7,169 nt of DNA from an uncultured Alphaproteobacteria bacterium (GTDB lineage: Bacteria > Pseudomonadota > Alphaproteobacteria > Rs-D84): assembly GCA_944389685.1 (NCBI GenBank), contig CALXNF010000077.1, positions 1 to 7,169 on the forward strand, in the 5' to 3' direction. Positions 1-5,906 of this stretch are shown in pieces (position 1 is the first letter of the stretch; each line of letters opens with the position of its first letter). The translations under genes and the position numbers were made by a program. The notes beneath the pieces were generated by a model. It worked only from the letters and a program-made list of their open reading frames with translations. It made no database searches and was not told the DNA's origin.

Positions 1-57
1 CGCATGCGCACGCACGGATTTAGACATTTCTTTCAATTGTTTGGCATCAAATCTCAT
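1..57 (-). CDS. 5' fragment of an unrecognised minus-strand gene
   Basis: An open frame of 19 codons begins at the ATG complementary to 55-57 and runs off the left edge. It reads MRFDAKQLKEMSKSVRAHA, a charged, helix-prone N terminus with no signal peptide. The start is supported by context: a TATAAT preceded by TG lies on the same strand at 66-71, placing +1 near base 59, so the mRNA would be leaderless or carry about two bases of leader. The gene is divergent from rnhA. I do not recognise the family from so few residues, and a spurious open frame remains possible because only 57 bases are visible. Confidence 0.5.
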   Translation of the reverse strand, partial: MRFDAKQLKEMSKSVRAHA

Positions 58-70
58 TTTATGATATTAT
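41..70 (+). promoter_or_regulatory. Putative sigma70-type promoter of rnhA
   Basis: TTGGCA at 41-46 is followed after 18 bases by TATTAT at 65-70, with TGA directly in front of the -10 (extended -10). The predicted +1 is near base 77, giving a leader of about 16 bases before the rnhA ATG at 93. The leader contains AGG at 81-83, nine bases before the start, a weak Shine-Dalgarno. The -35 box lies inside the divergent gene at 1-57. Confidence 0.5.
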
Positions 71-74
71 ATCA
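62..74. promoter_or_regulatory. Symmetrical 13-base palindrome forming overlapping -10 elements
   Basis: TGATATTATATCA is a perfect inverted repeat (TGATAT, central T, ATATCA). Read on the plus strand it gives TGA-TATTAT, an extended -10 for rnhA. Read on the minus strand it gives TGA-TATAAT, an extended -10 for the gene at 1-57. The predicted start sites are about 18 bases apart. It lies in the gap between two divergent genes, as expected for a shared bidirectional promoter. An operator for a dimeric regulator is an alternative reading of the same symmetry. Confidence 0.5.
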
Positions 75-92
75 CAAAACAGGTTTAAAAAA

Positions 93-521
93 ATGTTAAA
101 AATTTGGACAGATGGCAGTTGTTTAGGCAATCCCGGTCCTGGGGGTTGGGCATTTATTGCAACAAATGGGAAAGATGTCGCGGAACGCAGCGGCGGCGAA
201 AAAGAAACGACAAATAACCGCATGGAATTGACCGCGGTCATTAAAGCCTTATCTGCCGCCAAAAAACACGATGCACTAGAAATTCATACCGACAGTCAAT
301 ATGTAAAAAACGGCATGGAAAAATGGGTTCGCCAATGGAAAAACAATAACTGGAAAAATGCGGAAAAGAAACCTGTAAAAAATAAAGAACTTTGGCAACA
401 GCTAGATGAACTTGCGCAGACTAAAAAGATAACTTGGGTATGGGTAAAGGGGCACGCCGGTCAAGAAATGAACGAACGTTGCGACGAACTAGCGCGAACC
501 GCCGCAGAAAGTTTCAAATAA
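93..521 (+). CDS. rnhA: Ribonuclease HI
   Basis: This 142-residue cytoplasmic endonuclease cleaves the RNA strand of RNA:DNA hybrids, removing primers and R-loops; the family uses divalent metal ions. The N terminus contains TDGSCLGNPGPGGW (6-19). The four acidic catalytic positions are visible: Asp7, Glu45 (in NNRMEL), Asp67 (in HTDSQY) and Asp131, with the catalytic-loop His121 in VKGHAGQEMNERCDELA. The Trp/Lys-rich handle for substrate binding is present near residues 78-98 (WVRQWKNNNWKNAEKKPVKN). It is slightly shorter than the E. coli enzyme (about 155 residues), mostly at the C terminus, but complete. The gene is monocistronic in view, divergent from the partial gene on its left and convergent with rlmE. 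Assignment is secure. Confidence 0.97.
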   Translation: MLKIWTDGSCLGNPGPGGWAFIATNGKDVAERSGGEKETTNNRMELTAVIKALSAAKKHDALEIHTDSQYVKNGMEKWVRQWKNNNWKNAEKKPVKNKELWQQLDELAQTKKITWVWVKGHAGQEMNERCDELARTAAESFK

Positions 522-548
522 AAAACGCCGTGAAAAGCGACGTTTTTA
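521..548. terminator. Bidirectional intrinsic terminator between rnhA and rlmE
   Basis: The arms 521-531 and 537-547 pair as five A-T pairs, C-G, G-C, one C/A mismatch, C-G, G-C and a closing T-G wobble around a GAAAA loop (532-536). The A-run before and T-run after the GC core give a U-tract on either strand, so it can stop both converging genes. It begins at the last base of the rnhA stop codon and contains or abuts the rlmE stop codon (546-548). Confidence 0.75.
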
Positions 549-1205
549 TCCCTTATACCCCAGCGCAACGATGAACATTTCAACGCTGTCTTTACGCGAT
601 GCCGGTGGTTTTATATGATGTACCGATTCGAATTTTTCTTTAATTTGCTTTAATAATTCGCCTGTTGTGCCACCTGTAAAAGACTTTGCCACAAAAGTTC
701 CCCCCGGTTTTAAAGCCCGTTTAGCAAAATCAAAAGCGTATTCTAACAATACCATCTGACGTAAATGGTCTGTTTTTTTATGCCCAACAGTATTAGGTGC
801 CATATCAGATAAAACCACATCAACAGTTCCATGAGCTGCTTCGTCTGCCGGTAAATTTAATTTTTTAACCAACCAATCTAATGCTTCGTCTGTCGTAAAA
901 TCGCCTTGATAAAACTCTACCCCGGGAATTGGTTTTATTTCCAATAAATCCATCGCAAAAACTTTGGTCTTTGGAAATTCACGCATAACATATTGCGTCC
1001 AAGAACCTGGTGCAGCCCCTAAATCAACAACTACTTGACCGTTTTTTAAAAACTTAAAGCGTTCATTGATTTCTATCAACTTGTATGCAGCACGTGCACG
1101 ATAACCATCTTTATGCGCCCTTGCAACATAAGGATCAGCTGCCTGACGTTGAATCCAAGCAGCTGAAGACTTTTTTGCAGCAATTTTTTTGTTTAATATT
1201 TTCAT
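546..1205 (-). CDS. rlmE: 23S rRNA (uridine-2'-O)-methyltransferase RlmE (FtsJ/RrmJ)
   Basis: This 219-residue SAM-dependent enzyme is expected to 2'-O-methylate U2552 (E. coli numbering) in the A loop of 23S rRNA during late 50S assembly. The SAM-binding motif DLGAAPGSW is at 61-69, followed by acidic MDLLEIKP (85-92) and QGDFT (100-104). The K-D-K-E catalytic set is visible as Lys42 (AYKL), Asp134 (LSDMAPN), Lys174 (FVAKSF) and Glu209 (SVEMFIV). Length matches the family, and the Lys-rich N terminus (residues 1-12) suits RNA contact. It is the last gene of the minus-strand cluster, 19 bases after the 99-residue unknown gene. No Shine-Dalgarno precedes the ATG; the upstream ATG at 1214-1216 opens only a four-codon frame. 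Transcription probably ends at the hairpin at 521-548. Confidence 0.95.
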   Translation of the reverse strand: MKILNKKIAAKKSSAAWIQRQAADPYVARAHKDGYRARAAYKLIEINERFKFLKNGQVVVDLGAAPGSWTQYVMREFPKTKVFAMDLLEIKPIPGVEFYQGDFTTDEALDWLVKKLNLPADEAAHGTVDVVLSDMAPNTVGHKKTDHLRQMVLLEYAFDFAKRALKPGGTFVAKSFTGGTTGELLKQIKEKFESVHHIKPPASRKDSVEMFIVALGYKG

Positions 1206-1216
1206 TTAAAACGCAT
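1202..1216 (-). other. Possible four-codon leader frame overlapping the rlmE start
   Basis: Directly upstream of rlmE, TTTAAATG occurs twice on the minus strand (1214-1221 and 1203-1210). The first copy starts ATG CGT TTT AAA TGA, whose TGA overlaps the rlmE ATG in an ATGA arrangement. Such an arrangement could allow termination-reinitiation where no Shine-Dalgarno exists. It is equally compatible with chance in AT-rich DNA. Confidence 0.2.
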
Positions 1217-1224
1217 TTAAATTT

Positions 1225-1524
1225 TTATTTTTGACTTACCCGTCTATTGGCTTTTTCTATCTTGGATTTTAATTTTTCATAACAAGCATTCGCTTTTTCT
1301 TGCGACGATTTTATAGGTAATGAGTTAAGAATCCCATCATCTACAGAAAAAAACAACTTATGTTCACCATGATATAAGTACGTAACTTTTACTTCAAAAC
1401 CAACCAAAGCCCGTTCTTTGTCATTATAAACCATGTAAACAGCCTTTGGTTTTTCTACGGCTAATGGTGTCCAATTAAAGAATTGTTTTATTCTTCTAAA
1501 ATTATAAGATATATTCAAAGTCAT
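1225..1524 (-). CDS. Hypothetical protein, 99 residues, unknown function
   Basis: I do not recognise this family. The protein is soluble-looking, with no signal peptide or membrane segment. The first half is aromatic and beta-prone (SYNFRRIKQFFNWTP, KAVYMVYN, FEVKVTYLYHGEHKLFFSVDD), which could form a small beta sheet. The last 30 residues are Lys/Glu-rich and helical (QEKANACYEKLKSKIEKANRR). Coding status is well supported: its ATG follows the TAA of the M-domain gene with no intervening base (TAAATG), and GGAG sits six bases upstream at 1531-1534, inside that gene's end. It is followed 19 bases later by rlmE. The tight coupling suggests co-translation with the M-domain protein and perhaps a shared role, but this is inference. 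Confidence 0.75.
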   Translation of the reverse strand: MTLNISYNFRRIKQFFNWTPLAVEKPKAVYMVYNDKERALVGFEVKVTYLYHGEHKLFFSVDDGILNSLPIKSSQEKANACYEKLKSKIEKANRRVSQK

Positions 1525-2043
1525 TTAATTCTCCGATTTTTTCATTTTTTCCATTACAGCTTCCATGCCTCCCATTTTCTGAATCATGGCCATTTGCTGA
1601 CGCATTTTCGTATATTGTTTTATTATGTGTTCTACATCTCGTACAGTACACCCCGCTTTTTCGGCAATACGCGCCTTAGCATTAGCAAATATCTTTTCTG
1701 GTTCCGCCCTTTCTTCAGGAGTCATTGCTTCTAATATTTTAATCTGTGCGTCCACACTGCCGTCTTTTATTTTTTCTTTCATAGCAGAAACAGCACCAGA
1801 CATCCCAGGAACCATTTTTAACAACCCACTAAAACTACTAATTTTTTTTATCTGTTTTAACTGCGCCAACATATCATTCATATCAAACTGCCCGTTCATC
1901 ATACGCTCCGCAGTTTCTTTCATACCGCTGGGCATTTTCTCTTCCATTTTCTTCAATTCTTTTTCATCAATCTGAGTCTCGGCATTGTTATCTGTAACGG
2001 GATTCATTATTTTAGCAGCTTTCTTTTTACCAAAACCAAACAT
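1525..2043 (-). CDS. Stand-alone SRP54/Ffh M-domain protein (no GTPase domain)
   Basis: This 172-residue protein matches only the C-terminal M domain of the signal recognition particle protein Ffh. Residues 48-81 (RMMNGQFDMNDMLAQLKQIK, then a segment ending LLKMVPGM) fit the first M-domain helices and finger-loop entry. Residues 107-150 (MTPEERAEPEKI, ARIAEKAGCTVRDVEHIIKQ, MRQQM) fit the RNA-binding and C-terminal helices, and a Met-rich tail follows (151-168). No GTP-binding motifs (P-loop GxxGxGKT, DTAG, TKxD) occur here, and UvrA ends 37 bases upstream, so no NG domain is encoded next to it. The usual SRxxRIAxGSG/GCG RNA-binding signature is altered to NAKARIAEKAG (121-131), so 4.5S RNA binding may be weak or lost. 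The start is clear: AAGGAG lies six bases before the ATG. It may be a paralogue of a full-length Ffh elsewhere, half of a split Ffh, or a degenerate remnant; the strong ribosome site and coupled neighbour argue against decay. Confidence 0.8.
   Translation of the reverse strand: MFGFGKKKAAKIMNPVTDNNAETQIDEKELKKMEEKMPSGMKETAERMMNGQFDMNDMLAQLKQIKKISSFSGLLKMVPGMSGAVSAMKEKIKDGSVDAQIKILEAMTPEERAEPEKIFANAKARIAEKAGCTVRDVEHIIKQYTKMRQQMAMIQKMGGMEAVMEKMKKSEN
1531..1534 (-). promoter_or_regulatory. Shine-Dalgarno of the 99-residue gene
   Basis: GGAG on the minus strand, six bases before the ATG at 1522-1524 and inside the last codons of the upstream gene. It supports the chosen start and translational coupling. 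Confidence 0.7.
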
Positions 2044-2049
2044 ATTTGA

Positions 2050-2055
2050 CTCCTT
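2050..2055 (-). promoter_or_regulatory. Strong Shine-Dalgarno of the M-domain gene
   Basis: AAGGAG on the minus strand, six bases before the ATG at 2041-2043. It is the best ribosome-binding site in the window and shows the M-domain gene starts here and is not the tail of a larger frame. Confidence 0.8.
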
Positions 2056-2080
2056 ATTTAATTTAAAAACATTAATTACT

Positions 2081-4939
2081 TTATTTTTTCTTGTTTACCT
2101 TGTCCAGATACTTTTGTAAATATCTGCCGGTTAAAGAATTCGGATTTTCTGCAACTTGTTCCGGTGTACCCGTTGCGATTACCCGACCTCCGCCTGCACC
2201 ACCATTTGGACCTAAATCTATAATCCAATCCGCAGTCTTTATAACTTCTAGATTGTGTTCAATTACAATAACCGTATTACCCTGATCTACCAATTCGTGC
2301 AAAACAGATAACAATAGCTTAATATCTGCAAAATGCAAGCCCGTAGTTGGTTCATCTAATATATAAATTGTTTGCCCGGTACTTCTAGCCGCTAGTTCTT
2401 TAGACAATTTTATACGCTGTGCCTCCCCACCAGATAAATCCAAAGAACTTTGCCCCAGTTTTATATAATCTAAACCAACACGTTTCAATAACTCTAACTT
2501 GCGAGCAATTTGTGGTACATTGCTAAAGAACCTATAGGCTTCCTCAACCGTCATATTCAGCACATCAGCGATGGATTTACCTTTATACTTTACAGCCAAT
2601 GTTTCTTCGTTATAACGCGCACCATGACACTTATCGCACTCGACATAAACGTCCGCCAAAAAGTTCATTTCAATTTTTATCTGACCGTCGCCTTGACATG
2701 CCTCGCATCGCCCACCTTTTACGTTAAACGAGAAACGCCCCGGACCATAACCACGTGCCTTTGCCTCTGGCAGTCCTGCGAAGAAATCACGTATATTAGA
2801 AAAAACACCTGTATAAGTTGCCGGGTTACTGCGTGGTGTACGCCCAATTGGTGATTGATCTATATCAACAACCTTATCAACATTTTCCATACCGCGAATA
2901 ATGTCATGCGCCCCCATTTCTATCTTAGAATTGTATAACGCGCGCATTAAAGCTGGATATAAAGTATCTAATAACAAAGTTGATTTACCAGAACCAGATA
3001 CCCCCGTCAAAGCAACAAATTTACCAAGCGGAAAATCAACGTTTATATTCTTTAAATTATTTTCCCGTGCACCTTGAACAGAGATTACATGACCATTACC
3101 GTCCCTGCGCTTTTTAGGAACTTCTATCTTTCTTTTGCCAGACAAATATTGCCCCGTTAAAGAATCTTTATTTTTTATAACCTGCTCTGGTGTACCTGCG
3201 GCAACAACGTGCCCACCGTTTATTCCTGCTCCAGGTCCTATATCTACTAAGAAATCTGCTGCACGCATAGCATCTTCATCATGCTCTACCACAATTACCG
3301 TATTATCTTTATCACGCAACATTTTCAGGGTATCTAATAATTTATCGTTATCACTTTGATGTAAACCTATGGAAGGTTCATCCAACACATATAAAACACC
3401 AGATAAGCCACTGCCGATTTGAGACGCCAATCTAATACGTTGCGCTTCGCCGCCAGACAAGGTTCCTGACATACGAGATAACGTTAAATATCCAAGTCCT
3501 ACATTTTTTAAGAACTGCAGACGACTTGTAATTTCTCGCAATATTACACGTGCAATATCATTTTCTTTTTGCGTCAAATGCTTTGGCAAATCTGTAAACC
3601 ATTCCAAAGACTGGTCAACCGCCATATCACACGCATCCATAATATCCAGCCCATAAATTTTTACACACAAAGCTTGAATATTTAAACGCTTACCATGACA
3701 AATTGGGCACGGTTTTTCAGACTGATATTTCGCAAGTTCAGAACGAACCGCTTCTGAATCAGATTCCCTCCAGCGACGCTCTATATTCGGTATAACACCT
3801 TCATAAGGTTTTTCATAAACAAAACCATTCCAATTAATCTTTATAGGTTCATCGCCACTACCATAAAGTATCAAATCTTTTTGTTGCTGCGTCAACGTAT
3901 GCCAGGGTTTAGATAACGGAATCTTATATTTTTTATGCAACGCATCCAACAAGTGATCAAATTGACTAAGCATACCGCCACGCGACCATGGCGCAATTGC
4001 GCCATCTAATATAGATTTTGAGGGATCTGGAATAACCAAATCCGGCGACATATTCAATTGCACCCCCAAACCGTCACAAGATGGGCACGCCCCCATAGGT
4101 GCATTGAACGAGAATAATCTAGGTTCTATTTTAGGCACAGTAAAACCGCTAACTGGACATGCATAATTTTGTGAATATAAAATATCTTCATTCGTATCTA
4201 AACGGCGAACCAATACCGAACCTAGCACCAAACGCAAAGAACCTTCAAAAGACGCATACATACGTGAACGAAATTCTTCTAAATCACTTTCTGCTGCATC
4301 TGCAGAAGGCATTTGTAATCTGTCAACGATTACAAATATAGAATGCTTTTTATTTTTATCCAACGGCGGCACAGCCGATAAATCATATAATTCATTATCA
4401 ATAATAGCGCGCTGATAACCCTGCTTTACCAAAAACGCTAATTCCTTACGGTATTCGCCCTTACGCTCACGAACAAGTGGTGCCATTATAAATATTTTCG
4501 TTCCCGCTGGGATTTTCATGGTCCAATCGACCATTTCTGGTATAGTCTGCGACTTAATCGGCAACCCTGTAACTGGAGAATGCGGCACACCTATTCGCGC
4601 CCACAACAAACGCAAATAATCATATATTTCTGTAACCGTCCCAACAGTTGAACGCGGATTTTTTGAAGTCGTTTTTTGTTCTATTGAAATTGCCGGTGAC
4701 AAGCCTTCTATTAAATCAACGTCTGGTTTTTTCTGCATATCCAAAAATTGACGAGCGTAAGATGATAAAGATTCCACATATCTACGCTGTCCCTCGGCAT
4801 AAATCGTATTAAATGCCAATGACGACTTTCCAGAACCAGATACGCCAGTAAAGACCACCAATTTATTTTTTGGTAAGTCTAAGTCAATATTTTTAAGATT
4901 ATTTTCGCGGGCACCGCGAATTTTTATAACGCCACTCAT
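2081..4939 (-). CDS. uvrA: UvrABC excision nuclease subunit A
   Basis: This complete 952-residue damage-recognition ATPase of nucleotide excision repair dimerises, loads UvrB at bulky DNA lesions and dissociates. It contains two ABC-type ATPase modules. Module one has Walker A GVSGSGKSS (Lys38), signature LSGGEAQRIRL (494-504) and Walker B LYVLDEPS (Asp520/Glu521). Module two has Walker A GVSGSGKST (Lys652), signature LSGGEAQRIKL (835-845) and Walker B IYILDEPT (Asp862/Glu863). The second zinc module is intact (CEAC 745-748, CDKC 768-771). The first reads CPVS (261-264) with CPSC (285-288), so one of four cysteines is Ser264; I recall this variant from alphaproteobacteria. A further CPIC occurs at 411-414. 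The gene follows the rodZ-like terminator and has no Shine-Dalgarno. It is 37 bases upstream of the M-domain gene, with no terminator seen between them, so those downstream genes are probably co-transcribed. Confidence 0.98.
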   Translation of the reverse strand: MSGVIKIRGARENNLKNIDLDLPKNKLVVFTGVSGSGKSSLAFNTIYAEGQRRYVESLSSYARQFLDMQKKPDVDLIEGLSPAISIEQKTTSKNPRSTVGTVTEIYDYLRLLWARIGVPHSPVTGLPIKSQTIPEMVDWTMKIPAGTKIFIMAPLVRERKGEYRKELAFLVKQGYQRAIIDNELYDLSAVPPLDKNKKHSIFVIVDRLQMPSADAAESDLEEFRSRMYASFEGSLRLVLGSVLVRRLDTNEDILYSQNYACPVSGFTVPKIEPRLFSFNAPMGACPSCDGLGVQLNMSPDLVIPDPSKSILDGAIAPWSRGGMLSQFDHLLDALHKKYKIPLSKPWHTLTQQQKDLILYGSGDEPIKINWNGFVYEKPYEGVIPNIERRWRESDSEAVRSELAKYQSEKPCPICHGKRLNIQALCVKIYGLDIMDACDMAVDQSLEWFTDLPKHLTQKENDIARVILREITSRLQFLKNVGLGYLTLSRMSGTLSGGEAQRIRLASQIGSGLSGVLYVLDEPSIGLHQSDNDKLLDTLKMLRDKDNTVIVVEHDEDAMRAADFLVDIGPGAGINGGHVVAAGTPEQVIKNKDSLTGQYLSGKRKIEVPKKRRDGNGHVISVQGARENNLKNINVDFPLGKFVALTGVSGSGKSTLLLDTLYPALMRALYNSKIEMGAHDIIRGMENVDKVVDIDQSPIGRTPRSNPATYTGVFSNIRDFFAGLPEAKARGYGPGRFSFNVKGGRCEACQGDGQIKIEMNFLADVYVECDKCHGARYNEETLAVKYKGKSIADVLNMTVEEAYRFFSNVPQIARKLELLKRVGLDYIKLGQSSLDLSGGEAQRIKLSKELAARSTGQTIYILDEPTTGLHFADIKLLLSVLHELVDQGNTVIVIEHNLEVIKTADWIIDLGPNGGAGGGRVIATGTPEQVAENPNSLTGRYLQKYLDKVNKKK

Positions 4940-4948
4940 AACGACATA

Positions 4949-4976
4949 AATATAGATAATTTATTAAAAATTGCAA
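4949..4976 (-). promoter_or_regulatory. Putative uvrA promoter
   Basis: On the minus strand TTGCAA (4971-4976) is separated by 16 bases from TATATT (4949-4954). The predicted +1 near 4942 would leave about three leader bases before the uvrA ATG at 4937-4939. It sits immediately after the rodZ-like terminator. The region is very AT-rich, so other hexamer pairings are possible. No LexA-type operator was recognised. Confidence 0.4.
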
Positions 4977-4986
4977 TAGCCGAGGT

Positions 4987-5009
4987 AAAAAATCCCGCAA
5001 TATAGCGGG
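4987..5009 (-). terminator. Intrinsic terminator after the rodZ-like gene
   Basis: On the minus strand CCCGC (5005-5009) and GCGGG (4994-4998) pair around the six-base loop TATATT, followed by an A and six Ts (4987-4992). It lies six bases after the rodZ-like stop codon (5016-5018) and ends the dus-rodZ transcript before the uvrA promoter. The stem is only five base pairs but all G-C. The plus strand has just four Ts after it. Confidence 0.75.
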
Positions 5010-5015
5010 TTTTAC

Positions 5016-5870
5016 TTATTCTGAAACAGTGACAGTCAATAACTTTTCCGGATTCATTGATATATCGGAGACCCGCACATGATCTGCGCCCTGCTTTGGA
5101 GCCAGCTTCCCATTTACCCAAACATCGACACCACCAGCATTACCGAATACAGCTTTATATCCATTACCTTCTGGAACATAGTAAATATCTCCAGGAACCA
5201 AAACGCGACTGAACACAGTATTTCCACGCGCATCTTCCACTTTTACCCACGATTCTTGACTAGCCTGCAATATGACAGACGCCGTTTCAGCGTTTTCTGT
5301 ACCAAAACGTTCACGAACCTCGACCTTATATTCTGGTTCTGCCGCAACTGCTAGGGTTGCACCGACTGCGTCATTGCTAATAGTTCCGGGCTCGTCTGTT
5401 TTTGACGTCAAAAGAAAAACTAAAACAATGACCAAAGCGATAGCTGCAACCAAACCTACCAAGAACCATTTCCAGTTACGACGAACAAATTTAATTCCAC
5501 GCCCACAAAAGTAAGAAAATCTTTTTTCTTCTTTCTTTTCATCCGTTCCTGCAGCGTCTTCTTCAAATTCGGCTTTATCTTCTTGATTTTCATCAACCAA
5601 ACCCATTTCACGCTTCAATTTGCTAACGATTTCATCTGGATCCAGCCCTAACTCCATCGCATAATTACGCGCGAAACCTAAAATATAAACGTTTTCTGGT
5701 ATGACGTTGTAATTACCGTCTTCCAAAGCCTGCAAAAATTCTTCGCGTATACACAACTGCTTAGAAACAGTCTGTATTTCACGTTTACGACGCCCAGTTG
5801 TACGCGCATTACGCAATATTTCACCGACAGTCATTTCGTTGTGATTTTCAATATTTGTATTTTCATTCAT
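5016..5870 (-). CDS. RodZ-like membrane protein (HTH plus DUF4115)
   Basis: This 284-residue bitopic inner-membrane protein has RodZ architecture; RodZ links MreB filaments to the cell-wall elongation machinery. A cytoplasmic helix-turn-helix of the HTH_25 type covers about 16-86 (GEILRNAR, IREEFLQALEDGNYNVIPEN, VYILGFARNYAMELGLDPDE). An acidic linker follows (92-116), then a basic stretch (KFVRRNWK) and one membrane helix (about 135-154, WFLVGLVAAIALVIVLVFLL). The periplasmic C-terminal part fits DUF4115 (about 195-270, including QESWVKVEDARGNTVFSRVL and VDVWVNGK). I chose the ATG at 5868-5870 because AGAGGA lies nine bases upstream; a TTG at 5895-5897 would add nine residues but has no ribosome site. 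It is 36 bases after dusB and ends at its own terminator. No mreB is visible, so the role is a family-level inference. Confidence 0.85.
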   Translation of the reverse strand: MNENTNIENHNEMTVGEILRNARTTGRRKREIQTVSKQLCIREEFLQALEDGNYNVIPENVYILGFARNYAMELGLDPDEIVSKLKREMGLVDENQEDKAEFEEDAAGTDEKKEEKRFSYFCGRGIKFVRRNWKWFLVGLVAAIALVIVLVFLLTSKTDEPGTISNDAVGATLAVAAEPEYKVEVRERFGTENAETASVILQASQESWVKVEDARGNTVFSRVLVPGDIYYVPEGNGYKAVFGNAGGVDVWVNGKLAPKQGADHVRVSDISMNPEKLLTVTVSE

Positions 5871-5879
5871 ATCTTTCAA

Positions 5880-5885
5880 TCCTCT
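5880..5885 (-). promoter_or_regulatory. Shine-Dalgarno deciding the rodZ-like start
   Basis: AGAGGA on the minus strand, nine bases before the ATG at 5868-5870. It lies inside the longer TTG-initiated frame, so it favours the ATG over the upstream TTG. Confidence 0.7.
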
Positions 5886-5906
5886 ATCTTCAATCAATCA
5901 TAGAAT

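Noticed and set aside
1625..1975. 116-codon plus-strand frame opposite the M-domain gene, with hydrophobic stretches
   Set aside because: The hydrophobicity arises from the complement of Lys/Met-rich helices in the M-domain gene. The minus-strand frame has a domain match, a strong Shine-Dalgarno and a coupled neighbour.
2510..2854. 114-codon plus-strand open frame inside uvrA
   Set aside because: It is antisense to strongly conserved UvrA sequence including the second zinc module, has no recognisable domain and no ribosome site; it is a shadow frame.
4936..5121. 61-codon minus-strand frame spanning the rodZ-uvrA gap
   Set aside because: It overlaps the rodZ-like C terminus, the terminator and the uvrA promoter in another frame; no ribosome site or domain.
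5871..5897. TTG-initiated nine-residue extension of the rodZ-like gene
   Set aside because: The ATG at 5868-5870 has AGAGGA nine bases upstream, while the TTG has no ribosome site and lies only nine bases after the dusB stop.
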